Notes: generated from the sequence alone by a model not told the origin. 64,000 nt of DNA from Geminicoccaceae bacterium (GCA_028285265.1 JANQPX010000015.1:1-64000); one strand, 5' to 3'. Shown: positions 8,669-17,923, counted from the first letter of the stretch. Numbers and translations: made by a program.

Positions 8669-11600
8669 TTATGATTTTTCCCAGTTGTCAAAATTGAGCA
8701 TCATGATGAATATTTTAGAGGCTTCCTGATACCTGGCTTCCAATGATTCCCCTTCATCGCGCATCGATTCCAACATTCTGATAAGCTCTGTCAATTTGTC
8801 CACACGCACATGCTCAGATAATGCGTCGGGGACGATATCAGCAGGTATCAGTTCGTGCCTCTCTTCTTGTCTTTGTTGGCGCAACATCGCCTCAATTGCA
8901 CGATGAATGTCGGCTTCAGCGGCTTCACGGGTGCCGCCAGCTACTGCAGCAACGGCCGCGCGAATCAGCAGTATGTCGAGGATAGAGTTCATATTAAGCG
9001 ATGAGGCAGTATCCGATGCGCCACGAAAGCACACATATGCTTCCTCAAAACTTCGATTGCGCAACAACAGGTCGCCAACCTTGGCGCGGGCGTCGACGCC
9101 CGCCAGAGAGTCACCCGCCGTCCCGGCGATTGACTCGAACCTCGTAAGTGCTTCGTCCAAATCTCCCGCACTTTCATATGCTGTCGCCAACTGGAATTTT
9201 GCGTCGTACTCTGTCTTATAAGACGCCGCTACCTGCGCGAGGAGAACTTTCTCGAGTTCTTGGAGATCGTTCGTGTCATTCGCGCCCGCTTCGGCTATCG
9301 ATAAACCAACATAGGCTCCATGCTTGAACTCATCAGCATTACACAGTTTTAGGTAAACCGTGGCTCCCTCAGCAAACTTCCCTGCAGCAATTAGTTGCCG
9401 AGCACGGATTGCCTGAAGAGCAATTCTCCCAGTTTCGTCATCGACGGCAGCTATCGCATCGGCAAGTTCGCTTCGTGAAGTCAGGCATTTTGAATGCAAC
9501 AACTCTCTTCTTTTGGGCAATACGTTCTTAATACACTCATCGATTAGCTTGGTATGTTCTTTTCGATGTTTCTCCGAACCCGGCATCAAATCCATATACT
9601 TCAAGGCAGCTTTCTCCAACATATCGATCCACGGCAGTGTCGCAGATTCGATAAATACCTGAAAATCACTTTTGGCGGCTTCACGATCACCATTCGAGAG
9701 AGCTAGAAAGGCACTATAGAAGTGGTCGTTTGTTTCAACCGCTTCAAACTGTCTGGCCACGTTGAGCCAACTCAACGCAAGGTCCTTGTCCCCAGCAATC
9801 GTTGCAGCAAGTACTTTGGATAGATAGTCTTCGCGACCTGCTGCTGAAAGTTTGAGAATTTTCCTGAATGCTGCGCGAGCCTCGTCATGCTTGCCCGTCA
9901 GAGTCAGCGCATCAGCTTGCTGTCGCAGCGAAAAAATCCTCGTTGGATCGCGTTCTATACCCTTTAGCGCGAACTCGACGGCTTCATCCCATCGCCCTGT
10001 TCGCAAAGCCAACCAAGCGTAGGCAGCATCATAGTACCCGTCTGGATATAGTTCTTGTCGCCGTCTAAGTGTAGCCTGAGCGTCGTCGTAGCGCCCTAGT
10101 TCTGATAAGCATACAATTTTGTAGTCCAGACCATGCGCATGCTCGGGATCAATCCCTAACGCTTCCTCCGCAGCCTCCAGCCCGACTAGCATAAGGCCAA
10201 CATTGCTGGTAAACTCTGAAACATATGACCATCGCGCCGCATTTCTTGGCCGATGAATGAGTGCCTGTTCTGCGTATATACAAGCAAGCCAAGCGTTGCC
10301 CTCTTCCGCAAACTCTTTTTCAATGCAAGCGCGTGTGAGGTAGGCCCATGAATGCTCAGCCGATGGTGGACCTTTCTTCCGCGACCAATCTTGCCACGTC
10401 TGCTTAGATTTGGATAACTTCTCTTTGTCAACATTTGGTGCGTCGCCGGATAGTATCAGCTCAGCGTCGGCCAGCAGCCAGCCTGCTTCGATGGGTTCTC
10501 CCCGCCCGATCCTTGATTTCACAAACCAGTCCGCCGATTCTTCATATTGTCGACTCCAATAGTAGCGACTGCCCGCCTCAAGTGAGGCATCTGCAAATTC
10601 AGACAGCGGGTGCCCTAGCTTCCTTACCACGTCAGCCCGCGCTGCATAGGTTCTCGCGTCGGGGTATGTGAGTTCACCGCGAACTCCGCGAACCAATGCC
10701 TCGTCAAGGAGACGAAGCGCGGACTCATCATCGCCGCAACCGTGAAGCTTTTCGCCCGCAATCGTCAATAATAACCCGCTTGGTCTTAAGAATGAGCAGG
10801 TCGCATCGAGTTCTTTAATCGAATAAAGGCTCATTCGATCAAGACCCGCCTCGTAATAGTCGTTGGCCTCGGTCCATCTAGTATTTGTCTCTGCCCAACT
10901 GCCAATTTGCATAAAACCTTCGAACTCGTCGGGCGCCAGTTGAATCGCATGTTGCGAATTAGTATATCCGAGTTCTAGTTCGTCTTGCAAAAGAAGTAGT
11001 CCAGCTCTTTCAGCATATGCCTTGGCATTACTCGGATCTTGCTCAATAGCACTGTCCAGATGCTGCGCACATCGGTTATCGAAACTGTCTTTCGCCCTGC
11101 GGGAGTCTGCGGACTCATCCATGATGAGCCACGCAGCAACTAGATGGAGATTGCTACGCTGACGATCGTCAAGAGGCAACTTCCAACCATGGAACTCCAG
11201 TTGGGTTGCAAGTGACTCGACGAGGGCTATGTCGACTTTGTTGTCATAAATACCGGCGCGAAGCATACTAACCGCATTGCGAATTTTGTCAGGGAAGTCG
11301 AAATCGTGGTGAACAACACGTGCTGCCGCATCAAATTTTCTCGCGTCCAGCGCTGCAACCAGCTGTGCAAGCCATTCGGCAGAACCCTTATCAGTGTCTT
11401 TCGCTTCGAATGCATTTGAAATTTCTTTACTCTTGTCCTGCCAACCTCTTTCGGTGAAGCGCTCTCGCTCAAGCCACTCTTCTTCTAGGTATTGAAGGTT
11501 ATCGAGTAAAGCTTGGATACTCTGCTTCCAGATATCTATCTTCCGCAACATTTGCTGGAGAAGCTGCCGAGTATCGGAGAACGGTTCCCGTGAGCCGCCC

Positions 11601-11791
11601 TCATCGAGCAGCTCCTTCTTCATCGTCACCCGTATGGTGTTGACGTTATCTTCAGTTGGGGGCGATAATCGCTCCAGCCATTTATTGAATTCGCTATCGA
11701 GTTCTGCAGGACCCAGCGTCTTGAGCATGGTCATCAGGAGCCGGTTCAAGAGCCCAATTTTTCCTTTGTAGGCCATGTGCATTTCTTCCAA
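8669..11791 (-). CDS. Large TPR-repeat protein
   Basis: This protein of about 1035-1040 residues is rich in tetratricopeptide-like helices. Visible examples are DPSNAKAYAERAGLLLLQDE, DPEHAHGLDYKIVCLSELGR and DPTRIFSLRQQADALTLTGK, with further degenerate repeats to the C-terminus. No catalytic motif, signal peptide or membrane segment is apparent. The longest frame starts with TTG at 11791, but the ATG at 11776 (MAYKGKIG) has GGAAG eight bases upstream and is the better start, 24 bases after the trypsin-CHAT stop. Placed between two protease fusions, it is probably a scaffold or sensor holding the effectors inactive; this role is inference from position. Confidence 0.85.
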   Translation of the reverse strand: MEEMHMAYKGKIGLLNRLLMTMLKTLGPAELDSEFNKWLERLSPPTEDNVNTIRVTMKKELLDEGGSREPFSDTRQLLQQMLRKIDIWKQSIQALLDNLQYLEEEWLERERFTERGWQDKSKEISNAFEAKDTDKGSAEWLAQLVAALDARKFDAAARVVHHDFDFPDKIRNAVSMLRAGIYDNKVDIALVESLATQLEFHGWKLPLDDRQRSNLHLVAAWLIMDESADSRRAKDSFDNRCAQHLDSAIEQDPSNAKAYAERAGLLLLQDELELGYTNSQHAIQLAPDEFEGFMQIGSWAETNTRWTEANDYYEAGLDRMSLYSIKELDATCSFLRPSGLLLTIAGEKLHGCGDDESALRLLDEALVRGVRGELTYPDARTYAARADVVRKLGHPLSEFADASLEAGSRYYWSRQYEESADWFVKSRIGRGEPIEAGWLLADAELILSGDAPNVDKEKLSKSKQTWQDWSRKKGPPSAEHSWAYLTRACIEKEFAEEGNAWLACIYAEQALIHRPRNAARWSYVSEFTSNVGLMLVGLEAAEEALGIDPEHAHGLDYKIVCLSELGRYDDAQATLRRRQELYPDGYYDAAYAWLALRTGRWDEAVEFALKGIERDPTRIFSLRQQADALTLTGKHDEARAAFRKILKLSAAGREDYLSKVLAATIAGDKDLALSWLNVARQFEAVETNDHFYSAFLALSNGDREAAKSDFQVFIESATLPWIDMLEKAALKYMDLMPGSEKHRKEHTKLIDECIKNVLPKRRELLHSKCLTSRSELADAIAAVDDETGRIALQAIRARQLIAAGKFAEGATVYLKLCNADEFKHGAYVGLSIAEAGANDTNDLQELEKVLLAQVAASYKTEYDAKFQLATAYESAGDLDEALTRFESIAGTAGDSLAGVDARAKVGDLLLRNRSFEEAYVCFRGASDTASSLNMNSILDILLIRAAVAAVAGGTREAAEADIHRAIEAMLRQQRQEERHELIPADIVPDALSEHVRVDKLTELIRMLESMRDEGESLEARYQEASKIFIMMLNFDNWEKS

Positions 11792-11799
11792 TCATGCCT

Positions 11800-13710
11800 T
11801 TAATAGCCGGGATCTTCGCGCCGACAAAGAACCAGCTCTTCAGGTCCGACTGTAAAAAGCGCTGGCGAGACACAACGGTGAAGATAGCCAAGGTCCATTA
11901 TCATCCGGGCCTCTTGGACTGCGATCTGCAGTGGCTCGCCCTCCGAAAGAATCGTGTAGAGCCGCTCATTGAAGCGTTCGATGTGGTCAGCTTCCACTGG
12001 GTCTCTAAATGCGATGACGCCTTCAATCCCCCTGTCAACGATGGCCGGCGCCAATACGCCAAAGTCAGCAGGAACATTGGACCTATTGCCCATTGCGCCG
12101 TTCCTCGAATGACATTGCTCGAGTATTACCAGCCGCGGACAGGGGACAAGTCCGTTGGCAAACAAATTCACTTCGACAAAATTGTCTTCGGAAATTAGGA
12201 GGTGATGTTTTTTGTCTAGATAACGGCCTATGCCAACGTAGTGGACAATGTCATAGCTTTCATCATTTTTCGTCAACAGGCCGGCTAAGGAAGTTGTCGA
12301 GCACAACTCCGCGAATTCGATCTGGATCTTTGCATTGTTGTATCTCTGGAGCTTGTTAACAATTTGAAGCAAAGCTTTCTCGGTGTCGGTTTCACTTTTG
12401 CTGGTAGAACTCGGGTATAGAACCAGGGCGCGTAGTAAATCTTTTGGCGCGGCGGGCGCAGACTCCGCATTGATGCAGCGGCTGAACGCGATCCTGGATT
12501 CGGAGGCGAAATTGTTGAAGGTCCCGGGAACCCTTGGGTCAAAGCTTCCCAGGTATTCCCATGGTAGATGCTTCAGCTCGGGCTCTACGTCATTGTCGAT
12601 CAAAAGTGAAACATGCAGTCTTTTCTTGTCTTTGCCTTTGCGAATGGTCGACTGCAGGATCTCGCGAAAGTTCTTGTTTAGGATTGTTGTGTAAAGAATT
12701 TTGCCTAGCTGCCTGACTTTATCTGACTCATTGACGCGTCCCCGCAGGGCCCAATCGAGGAATAATTGGGCTACTTCGCCACGTACTGAGTTCAGATCCA
12801 CGCAAATAGGTTTTCCAGCCTCGCCGCCCGGGGGCTTTCCGTCTACTTGCACCGATACTTGCCAGTCATCGTCGCAATTAGATTCGATGCTAATCAGAAA
12901 ATTCTGCATCGGTTTACGCGCTTTCCGCTGAGCAACCGAGGCGGCTCGATTCCGCAGGCCGAGCGATCCTGATCGAGGGTCTGACTGACTAGCTGCAGGA
13001 ATCAGGCTAATTTGGTTTCTTAGTTCTCGTCCTATGTGATCAATGGCAATTGATACGAATTCACCACTTTTCTCTTTCCTAGATCGGTGGATGCCCCACA
13101 GCGTCCCATCCGGTCCGAAAATGCCACCACCACTCATGCCAGCCTTGGTTTCTTCGCCCCCACGTAAAGTGAGAAGGCCATTTGACTTTTTTGTTAAGCG
13201 GTAATTGAGCAGCGGTACCGGCTTGACCACCCCCTTGTGAAAACTCTCGACTCCGCCAGGGAAACCAAAGATCTTGATACCCTTCTCATCGCCCAAGCGA
13301 GTGGAACTGGGCGGCTCGCCCCAACTGTCCAATGCCTCCCCGTTCTCAGTGAATGCAGCGTCGTCGACTGTCAGAAGAACCCAGTCAATCGCGTGCGCGT
13401 CTCGCAAATCGTTATCTATCTCTTCAAGGGAGAAATCCAGGTCCTTCTCTATGTGCGCTTCTTTCGCTTGTTCGTCCCCATATGCACCACCCGACTCCCA
13501 AACCCGAATCGTCGGCAGAACGCGCCCATATCCTTCCCTATTGTCAGATGATGCATTGCTGCGTAAGACATGTCCGCACGTCAGCAAATACCGTTTGCCC
13601 GTGTTTTTTGAACTAGGCTTCAGCCAGACCGCCACCGCGCTTCCGGACTTCTTAGTGCCGTCGTCATCGCTGGCTTCTACATACCAGATGTACTTTTCGA
13701 ATTCTTCCAT
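11800..13710 (-). CDS. Trypsin-like protease - CHAT (caspase-like) protease fusion
   Basis: This 636-residue protein begins with a trypsin-fold domain (about 1-235): H47 in LLTCGHVLR, an aspartate in DAHAIDWVLL, and serine in AGMSGGGIFG. A middle region (about 270-400) leads to a CHAT cysteine protease of the caspase clan (about 400-630): histidine near 490 in YDIVHYVGIGRY and cysteine near 530 in VILEQCHSRNG. The usual GHG after the histidine is replaced by GIG. It is the first gene of a minus-strand run with the TPR and trypsin-lipase genes. CHAT proteases are known from bacterial cell-suicide systems such as Craspase partners and gasdermin activators, and one protease here may activate another. 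The ATG at 13710 has only a weak ribosome binding site. Confidence 0.85.
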   Translation of the reverse strand: MEEFEKYIWYVEASDDDGTKKSGSAVAVWLKPSSKNTGKRYLLTCGHVLRSNASSDNREGYGRVLPTIRVWESGGAYGDEQAKEAHIEKDLDFSLEEIDNDLRDAHAIDWVLLTVDDAAFTENGEALDSWGEPPSSTRLGDEKGIKIFGFPGGVESFHKGVVKPVPLLNYRLTKKSNGLLTLRGGEETKAGMSGGGIFGPDGTLWGIHRSRKEKSGEFVSIAIDHIGRELRNQISLIPAASQSDPRSGSLGLRNRAASVAQRKARKPMQNFLISIESNCDDDWQVSVQVDGKPPGGEAGKPICVDLNSVRGEVAQLFLDWALRGRVNESDKVRQLGKILYTTILNKNFREILQSTIRKGKDKKRLHVSLLIDNDVEPELKHLPWEYLGSFDPRVPGTFNNFASESRIAFSRCINAESAPAAPKDLLRALVLYPSSTSKSETDTEKALLQIVNKLQRYNNAKIQIEFAELCSTTSLAGLLTKNDESYDIVHYVGIGRYLDKKHHLLISEDNFVEVNLFANGLVPCPRLVILEQCHSRNGAMGNRSNVPADFGVLAPAIVDRGIEGVIAFRDPVEADHIERFNERLYTILSEGEPLQIAVQEARMIMDLGYLHRCVSPALFTVGPEELVLCRREDPGY

Positions 13711-14065
13711 AGGAACAGTTTAAGGTAATGCATTTGGCGCTTAAGGAGGATCTTCCAGACTCGTCCGGCCTCCTCGTGGAATTGAGCCTCCCGATCCCGA
13801 TCACATAGGCCAAGTATACCGTCAACGGAGAGTTGAGCATAGCCTTCTGTGATTCCGGCCTTGCGATGCGGTCCTCTTTGCCGCGGCCGATCGCGGAAAT
13901 CCGGGGAGCGAGCTTACTGCCCATCCGATGGATGACCGGCTGCAGCGCTCACACTGAGACAAATTCAATCGGCACAAATGGGACAAATTCAGTTAGCACT
14001 GACAGCTGACAAGATGCTGTTTTGCCTGCAGTTCTCCGAAACAGGAGTCTTGCGCCGCCAATCGA
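13711..14065. other. Intergenic region with a 20-base imperfect direct repeat
   Basis: This should hold the promoter of the trypsin-CHAT operon, but no clear -35/-10 pair was found. Two copies of a 20-base unit, 13956-13975 and 13980-13999, agree at 16 of 20 positions around the shared core GACAAATTCA and lie 24 bases apart. They may be the repeated binding sites found near transposon ends. Nothing else coding is convincing. Confidence 0.4.
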
Positions 14066-14199
14066 TTGAAAACAAAGGATCTTGCCCCCCATCCTCCCTT
14101 TCGACCCCACCCCTACACCGTAGTCAATGCGTGGGGTCGGGCTTCGGAACGCGCATGTCGCGTCAGAAGCCGCCATGCATGCCGAGCTTGCGAAGATCA

Positions 14200-14473
14200 G
14201 CGCGAAACCGATCGGATCGTTCAAGCGATCTGCGACGGTGTCCCTGGCAGCAAGGTCAAGGACCGCATGACCGAGGTGGAAGCGCGCAAGGTCGAGATCG
14301 AGGGCAAGAAGACGCTGGCGATCGACCTGCATGGTCATCTTGCAGGGATTTTGTCTCTTGCGAACAAGGTTAAAGGTGGGATTGGGGAGGATGTTGCGGA
14401 GAAGTGCACAGCGATGGTTGCGGGGGAGCGATACCAACGATACTTACTGGGGCTTTTTAAGGTCGCTGCGTAG
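14200..14473 (+). pseudogene. Serine recombinase C-terminal remnant (left copy)
   Basis: The frame ending at 14473 reads RIVQAICDGVPGSKVKDRMT and EVEARKVEIEGKK, then IDLHGHLAGILSLANKVKGG and VAGERYQRYLLGLFKVAA. These are blocks of the C-terminal domain of large serine recombinases. The usual segment with PPPLLHPNMAE between them is deleted, and the catalytic N-terminal domain is absent. A related but distinct remnant lies at 25.9-26.4 kb in the same orientation. Confidence 0.65.
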
Positions 14474-14499
14474 TGCAGCAGCCCTTCGTAAGAGTATGC

Positions 14500-14522
14500 A
14501 AAAAAAATGGCCTTAACGGCCA
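14500..14522 (-). terminator. Factor-independent terminator of the two-TM gene
   Basis: On the minus strand a stem TGGCC-GTTAA-GGCCA is followed by eight T residues, 24 bases after the stop of the gene at 14546-15094. Confidence 0.7.
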
Positions 14523-14545
14523 AAACTCTAAAGCATACAAAGGAT

Positions 14546-15094
14546 CTAGAGTAGCGCTCCTATCGGGTCTTCCCGCAACCTGTATATGTCGAAGAACACA
14601 ATCTTCTCGGAGCTGAGCTGCGGATGGGCTTTCGTGAGCCACGATGGAGCCCGACTAGCTTCTATCCGCCAGGGCCCGTTTAGAACAACCTTTCTTGCCT
14701 TTAGTATCTGCAGCCACGCCAATGCGTCTCGATCCTCATTTCGCGGCGGCGACGGAATGTACAGATAAAGCCCGCCAAACTCCTCGACGCTGTAAAGTCG
14801 CAGCACTTCGATCAACGAGGCGAAATCGCCGATCTCGGGCTTGGTCTTTCGACGTTTCTGCCCAACCCAAACAGCCAAATCTCGTGAGAAAAAGAGCAAG
14901 GAAGCCAGACCAATCCAGAGCCATACCTCTGTTTGTGCAGCCTCATTCTTGGGGCTCAGCGTCAAGCCGCGCGAGAGCGCTATCAAAGCAACAGTTAGCC
15001 AGCGCAAAGGCATGCCGACGAGGAATTCCGCGGCTGCGTTCGATACTCCTTCTGAAAATCCTCGTCCTAAGCCATCCTGCAGCATCATCGTCAC
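14546..15094 (-). CDS. Small membrane protein of unknown function, two TM segments
   Basis: This 182-residue protein is not recognised. It has two hydrophobic segments, near residues 24-42 (FLVGMPLRWLTVALIALS) and 58-76 (VWLWIGLASLLFFSRDLAVW), then a basic stretch (GQKRRKTKP) and a soluble C-terminal domain with a PSWLTKAHPQLSS segment. It is transcribed divergently from the 476-residue gene at 15287, with its own terminator. A TTGACA box at 15150-15145 (minus) with a TATCGT-like -10 lies upstream. It sits in the more A+T-rich part of the island. Confidence 0.6.
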   Translation of the reverse strand: MTMMLQDGLGRGFSEGVSNAAAEFLVGMPLRWLTVALIALSRGLTLSPKNEAAQTEVWLWIGLASLLFFSRDLAVWVGQKRRKTKPEIGDFASLIEVLRLYSVEEFGGLYLYIPSPPRNEDRDALAWLQILKARKVVLNGPWRIEASRAPSWLTKAHPQLSSEKIVFFDIYRLREDPIGALL

Positions 15095-15120
15095 TCCCGA
15101 TGATCAAGCATTTAAGCACT

Positions 15121-15164
15121 ACGATATGCATCAAGAAATCGTCTTGTCAATGTAACGATATCGT
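15121..15164 (-). promoter_or_regulatory. Candidate promoter with ACGATATCGT palindrome
   Basis: A minus-strand TTGACA (15150-15145) is spaced 18 bases from TATCGT (15126-15121), reading towards the two-TM gene. Directly upstream is the perfect 10-base palindrome ACGATATCGT (15155-15164), a possible operator between the divergent genes. Confidence 0.35.
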
Positions 15165-15286
15165 AACACCGTGACAGTTACGTTTTGACGCAACAAATAT
15201 GTTCTATTGATTCTGCTTGGCGAGCCGCTTATGTTTAGGTATATAGCAGCATCAAACTGATGTGGCGCTTCCGATAAACGAGACAG

Positions 15287-16717
15287 ATGCTCGACAAAGC
15301 CGAGACGAAGGGGAACTTTGGCAAGACGCAAGAGATAAAGGATCTCTTGGCTGAGATTGACCGAACGGGGAAGGCGCCAACGAGCGTTGTCGAGCGGCCC
15401 GGAGAGTTTCTGCGCCGATTTTATGAGGCCTGGTATGAAAATGGAGGCCTTGAAGGCGGAAAGCCAAGAAACTCCATCAGGCGCATGCGGAACGAGTGGC
15501 TAAAGGGCAAGGCCATAGTTCCCTCACTTCATCCAAAGCTAACTGGACAAATTAAACTCAGTCGAGCTGAAGCAACATCACTCATCGATCTGTTCCTCAC
15601 AAGATGGGAATATGTCGGCAATCGTCGGGATGTCGACAATGTCTCGCCTGAGGGCTACATCCAATTTCCAGCGTCAGACAAAGCGACTCTCTTGCGGACG
15701 GTTGCGGAAGCACTCTTTGACGGCGATCCGACTTCCGAAACGGAGAGTCTACTTCTCCCTGACCAGTCAATCAGCAGATTGGTCCAAGAAGATGATGCCG
15801 ATGTTGGAATCGATCAATATCAAGATATTATATTACAATCAGATACCAGTATTATCATGAGCCGACAAAAAACGGTCCTGGGGCCAAATTCTGAAGATAC
15901 AGCAAGAATATTTTGGCATTACTTGAGTAGCATCTACAATTACGACAAAGAAAATAGGAATAGCCAGCGGAATCTTGTCTGGATGGTCGCCTCAGGTGAG
16001 CGATACATAGAAGACCAAAGATCAGTGGCGGAGTTTTTTAATATCGGATTCCTTATAGTCCTTCTTCGGATGTTTGTGTCTTTCCATTCTGAGCGCGATC
16101 AATCCGAAGACATCAGCGGCACACTCGCAAGAAAGCTCTGGTTACCAGAGACGACACAACGCCACGACAGAGCCAGATGGCTTCACGAAAATGCAGCCAT
16201 CATTGTGCAAAATCTTGATAGGGAGACTTTTAAAAAGCTCTACCCTGAAGAAGTCGAGTTTTTTCACAAACTCCGACTCAAAGACACTGACATTACACCT
16301 GAGCATATTTTTCCGAGTGTCATTCCAAACATCTGGGCCAAGCCTATAAGATCAATTTACAAAAAAGGCTTGGATACGCTGGATCAAGCGACAATCACAG
16401 TGCATTTGGGAGAAGGCGATCGGACGAAAAGTTCGAACTCGGTGCGATATGCCGTCCATGGTGGCACATCGGAATTTTCTTTAGCGGACAAGGGAGATTT
16501 CAGTGATCTCGTTTGGCAGTTTAGATCACTCGATCTCCAATCACCTGGAAGCAGCTACGACGACGCTGCCCAAATTGTGCGCTCAGCGGTGACATACCGA
16601 CTCAGGCATACAGGTGACTACGAGGTTACCGACGAGAGTGTTGCGCTTGCCTATCTGCACAAGCTGGGCTACCAAGTTCTATCTTTGAGTGATTTCTTTA
16701 AGGTTTTTTCTAGTTAA
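15287..16717 (+). CDS. Protein of unknown function (476 residues), island-borne
   Basis: I do not recognise this family. The protein is soluble, with no signal peptide; one moderately hydrophobic helix is seen (FFNIGFLIVLLRMFVSFH, near 250). The N-terminal part is basic (KPRNSIRRMRNEWLKGKAIV), the middle has an acidic patch (EDDADVGIDQYQD), and the C-terminal part has VHLGEGDRTKSSNSVRYAVH. No catalytic signature could be assigned. Codon use is more A+T-rich than in the metabolic genes to the right, suggesting transfer. A radical SAM gene follows on the same strand after 139 bases, so the two may act together. Confidence 0.7.
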   Translation: MLDKAETKGNFGKTQEIKDLLAEIDRTGKAPTSVVERPGEFLRRFYEAWYENGGLEGGKPRNSIRRMRNEWLKGKAIVPSLHPKLTGQIKLSRAEATSLIDLFLTRWEYVGNRRDVDNVSPEGYIQFPASDKATLLRTVAEALFDGDPTSETESLLLPDQSISRLVQEDDADVGIDQYQDIILQSDTSIIMSRQKTVLGPNSEDTARIFWHYLSSIYNYDKENRNSQRNLVWMVASGERYIEDQRSVAEFFNIGFLIVLLRMFVSFHSERDQSEDISGTLARKLWLPETTQRHDRARWLHENAAIIVQNLDRETFKKLYPEEVEFFHKLRLKDTDITPEHIFPSVIPNIWAKPIRSIYKKGLDTLDQATITVHLGEGDRTKSSNSVRYAVHGGTSEFSLADKGDFSDLVWQFRSLDLQSPGSSYDDAAQIVRSAVTYRLRHTGDYEVTDESVALAYLHKLGYQVLSLSDFFKVFSS

Positions 16718-16856
16718 GGGGGAATTTACCTCACAGGTGTGTGAAAATCTTTTTGTCAATGCGGTTTGTTGATGCACTAAGCGTTTTCATGTTCCAGTGT
16801 GTCAATTTTCTGTGGTTGTTACGGGGGTTCTCCGTTCTTTTTTCATGGAGGATCCG

Positions 16857-17831
16857 ATGGGCCTAAATGCGGCCGTGCCGAAGTCAATGGCTGACTCAAC
16901 AAATATGGTTCTAACTTTCGTCGTGCCGGCGACAGACGGCTGCAATCTGCGTTGCCCCTACTGTTACATTGAGCAGCGGGCAGAGCTGTCAAAAAACAAA
17001 ACACTTTCGCCGTACGACTACGAGCAATTCATCCTACAAGCCACCGCATGTGAACAGGTAGACCTCGTTTGTGTTCAGGGGCACGAGCCACTCCTGCCCA
17101 GCTCATTTGAATACACCAAAGTTATTCTTGATGTCGGTCGCAGGCTTCAAATCCCAACAAGCCTGGTAAGCAATGGCACGTATCTGAAAGAACGCGTCGA
17201 TGAGCTAGCTTTACTCGGGCCCGATAAAATTTCTGTAAGCCTAGATGCCGCAGATCCAGCAATTCATGATCGTCAAAGAGGGGTTGTCGGCACGTTCGAG
17301 CTGGTTGTTGATGGGTTGAAGCAAGCTGTGCTTCATCCGGAGCTGAAGCATTCTATCAGCGTTAACTCCGTATTGATCCCGAAAAAAAGAGATAGTCTCA
17401 TAGGAATGCCAGCTCTTCTTGCCGAGATCGGTGTTCGGCAGTGGACGATCAATGCACTTGTCAAAGTTTCCGGCAGCGACAGCATTGGCGGACCGGTTGG
17501 CAATCGCGCCAAGATTTTCCAGGACCTTCTCGTATTGCAGCGGGAATCCGAACGATTTTCGATTGAGATGACGGTTGATGATGAGTTCGGCAGACTCACC
17601 GAAGAGGACAAGAATCGGGATGTCGTCGATATCAATCACCTGCGCATTCAAAGACTCAATCGCCCCTCGGGTGTATTCCGTCTCATGCCCGACGGCCGCT
17701 GTAGCATCGGCATAGAGCTCCTGCAGGAAATGCCCAAAGATGCGCCAAAGTGGCATTGCGGTGCCGAAAACGGTTGGGATTTCATCGAGCGTGTTCGACG
17801 GCAGTATCATTCAAAACTGGAGGCCGCCTAA
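16857..17831 (+). CDS. Radical SAM protein
   Basis: This 324-residue radical SAM enzyme (counted from the ATG at 16857, which has GGAGG five bases upstream; a longer frame begins at 16797) binds its [4Fe-4S] cluster through CNLRCPYCY near residue 22. The SAM-binding GGE motif appears as VQGHEPLLPSS, and SLVSNGTYL and SVSLDAAD blocks follow as in the SPASM/anaerobic-maturase branch. Near the C-terminus only GRCSIG and KWHCG supply cysteines, too few for a full SPASM domain. The substrate is unknown; peptide modification of a neighbour is one option. It is not a clear viperin. A strong hairpin terminator follows. Confidence 0.85.
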   Translation: MGLNAAVPKSMADSTNMVLTFVVPATDGCNLRCPYCYIEQRAELSKNKTLSPYDYEQFILQATACEQVDLVCVQGHEPLLPSSFEYTKVILDVGRRLQIPTSLVSNGTYLKERVDELALLGPDKISVSLDAADPAIHDRQRGVVGTFELVVDGLKQAVLHPELKHSISVNSVLIPKKRDSLIGMPALLAEIGVRQWTINALVKVSGSDSIGGPVGNRAKIFQDLLVLQRESERFSIEMTVDDEFGRLTEEDKNRDVVDINHLRIQRLNRPSGVFRLMPDGRCSIGIELLQEMPKDAPKWHCGAENGWDFIERVRRQYHSKLEAA

Positions 17832-17865
17832 CTTTCTAAGACTCCGGCAGAAGAATTGATCTGGT

Positions 17866-17899
17866 CGAAAGGCGGATCCTCTCGATGATCCGCCTTTCG
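17866..17899. terminator. Bidirectional hairpin between radical SAM and relaxase genes
   Basis: A perfect 13-base stem (CGAAAGGCGGATC, 17866-17878, with its complement at 17887-17899) encloses an 8-base loop. It separates the convergent radical SAM gene (+) and relaxase (-). The T tract is poor. Confidence 0.75.
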
Positions 17900-17923
17900 C
17901 TTATGCAAGTTCTGTAATCTAAC

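Noticed and set aside
13949..14437. 162-codon minus-strand frame opposite the recombinase remnant
   Set aside because: The plus-strand frame carries recombinase motifs; the minus frame has no recognisable protein features.
16857..17831. Radical SAM protein as a prokaryotic viperin
   Set aside because: The cluster motif CNLRCPYCY and the downstream blocks fit maturase-type radical SAM enzymes better than viperin.
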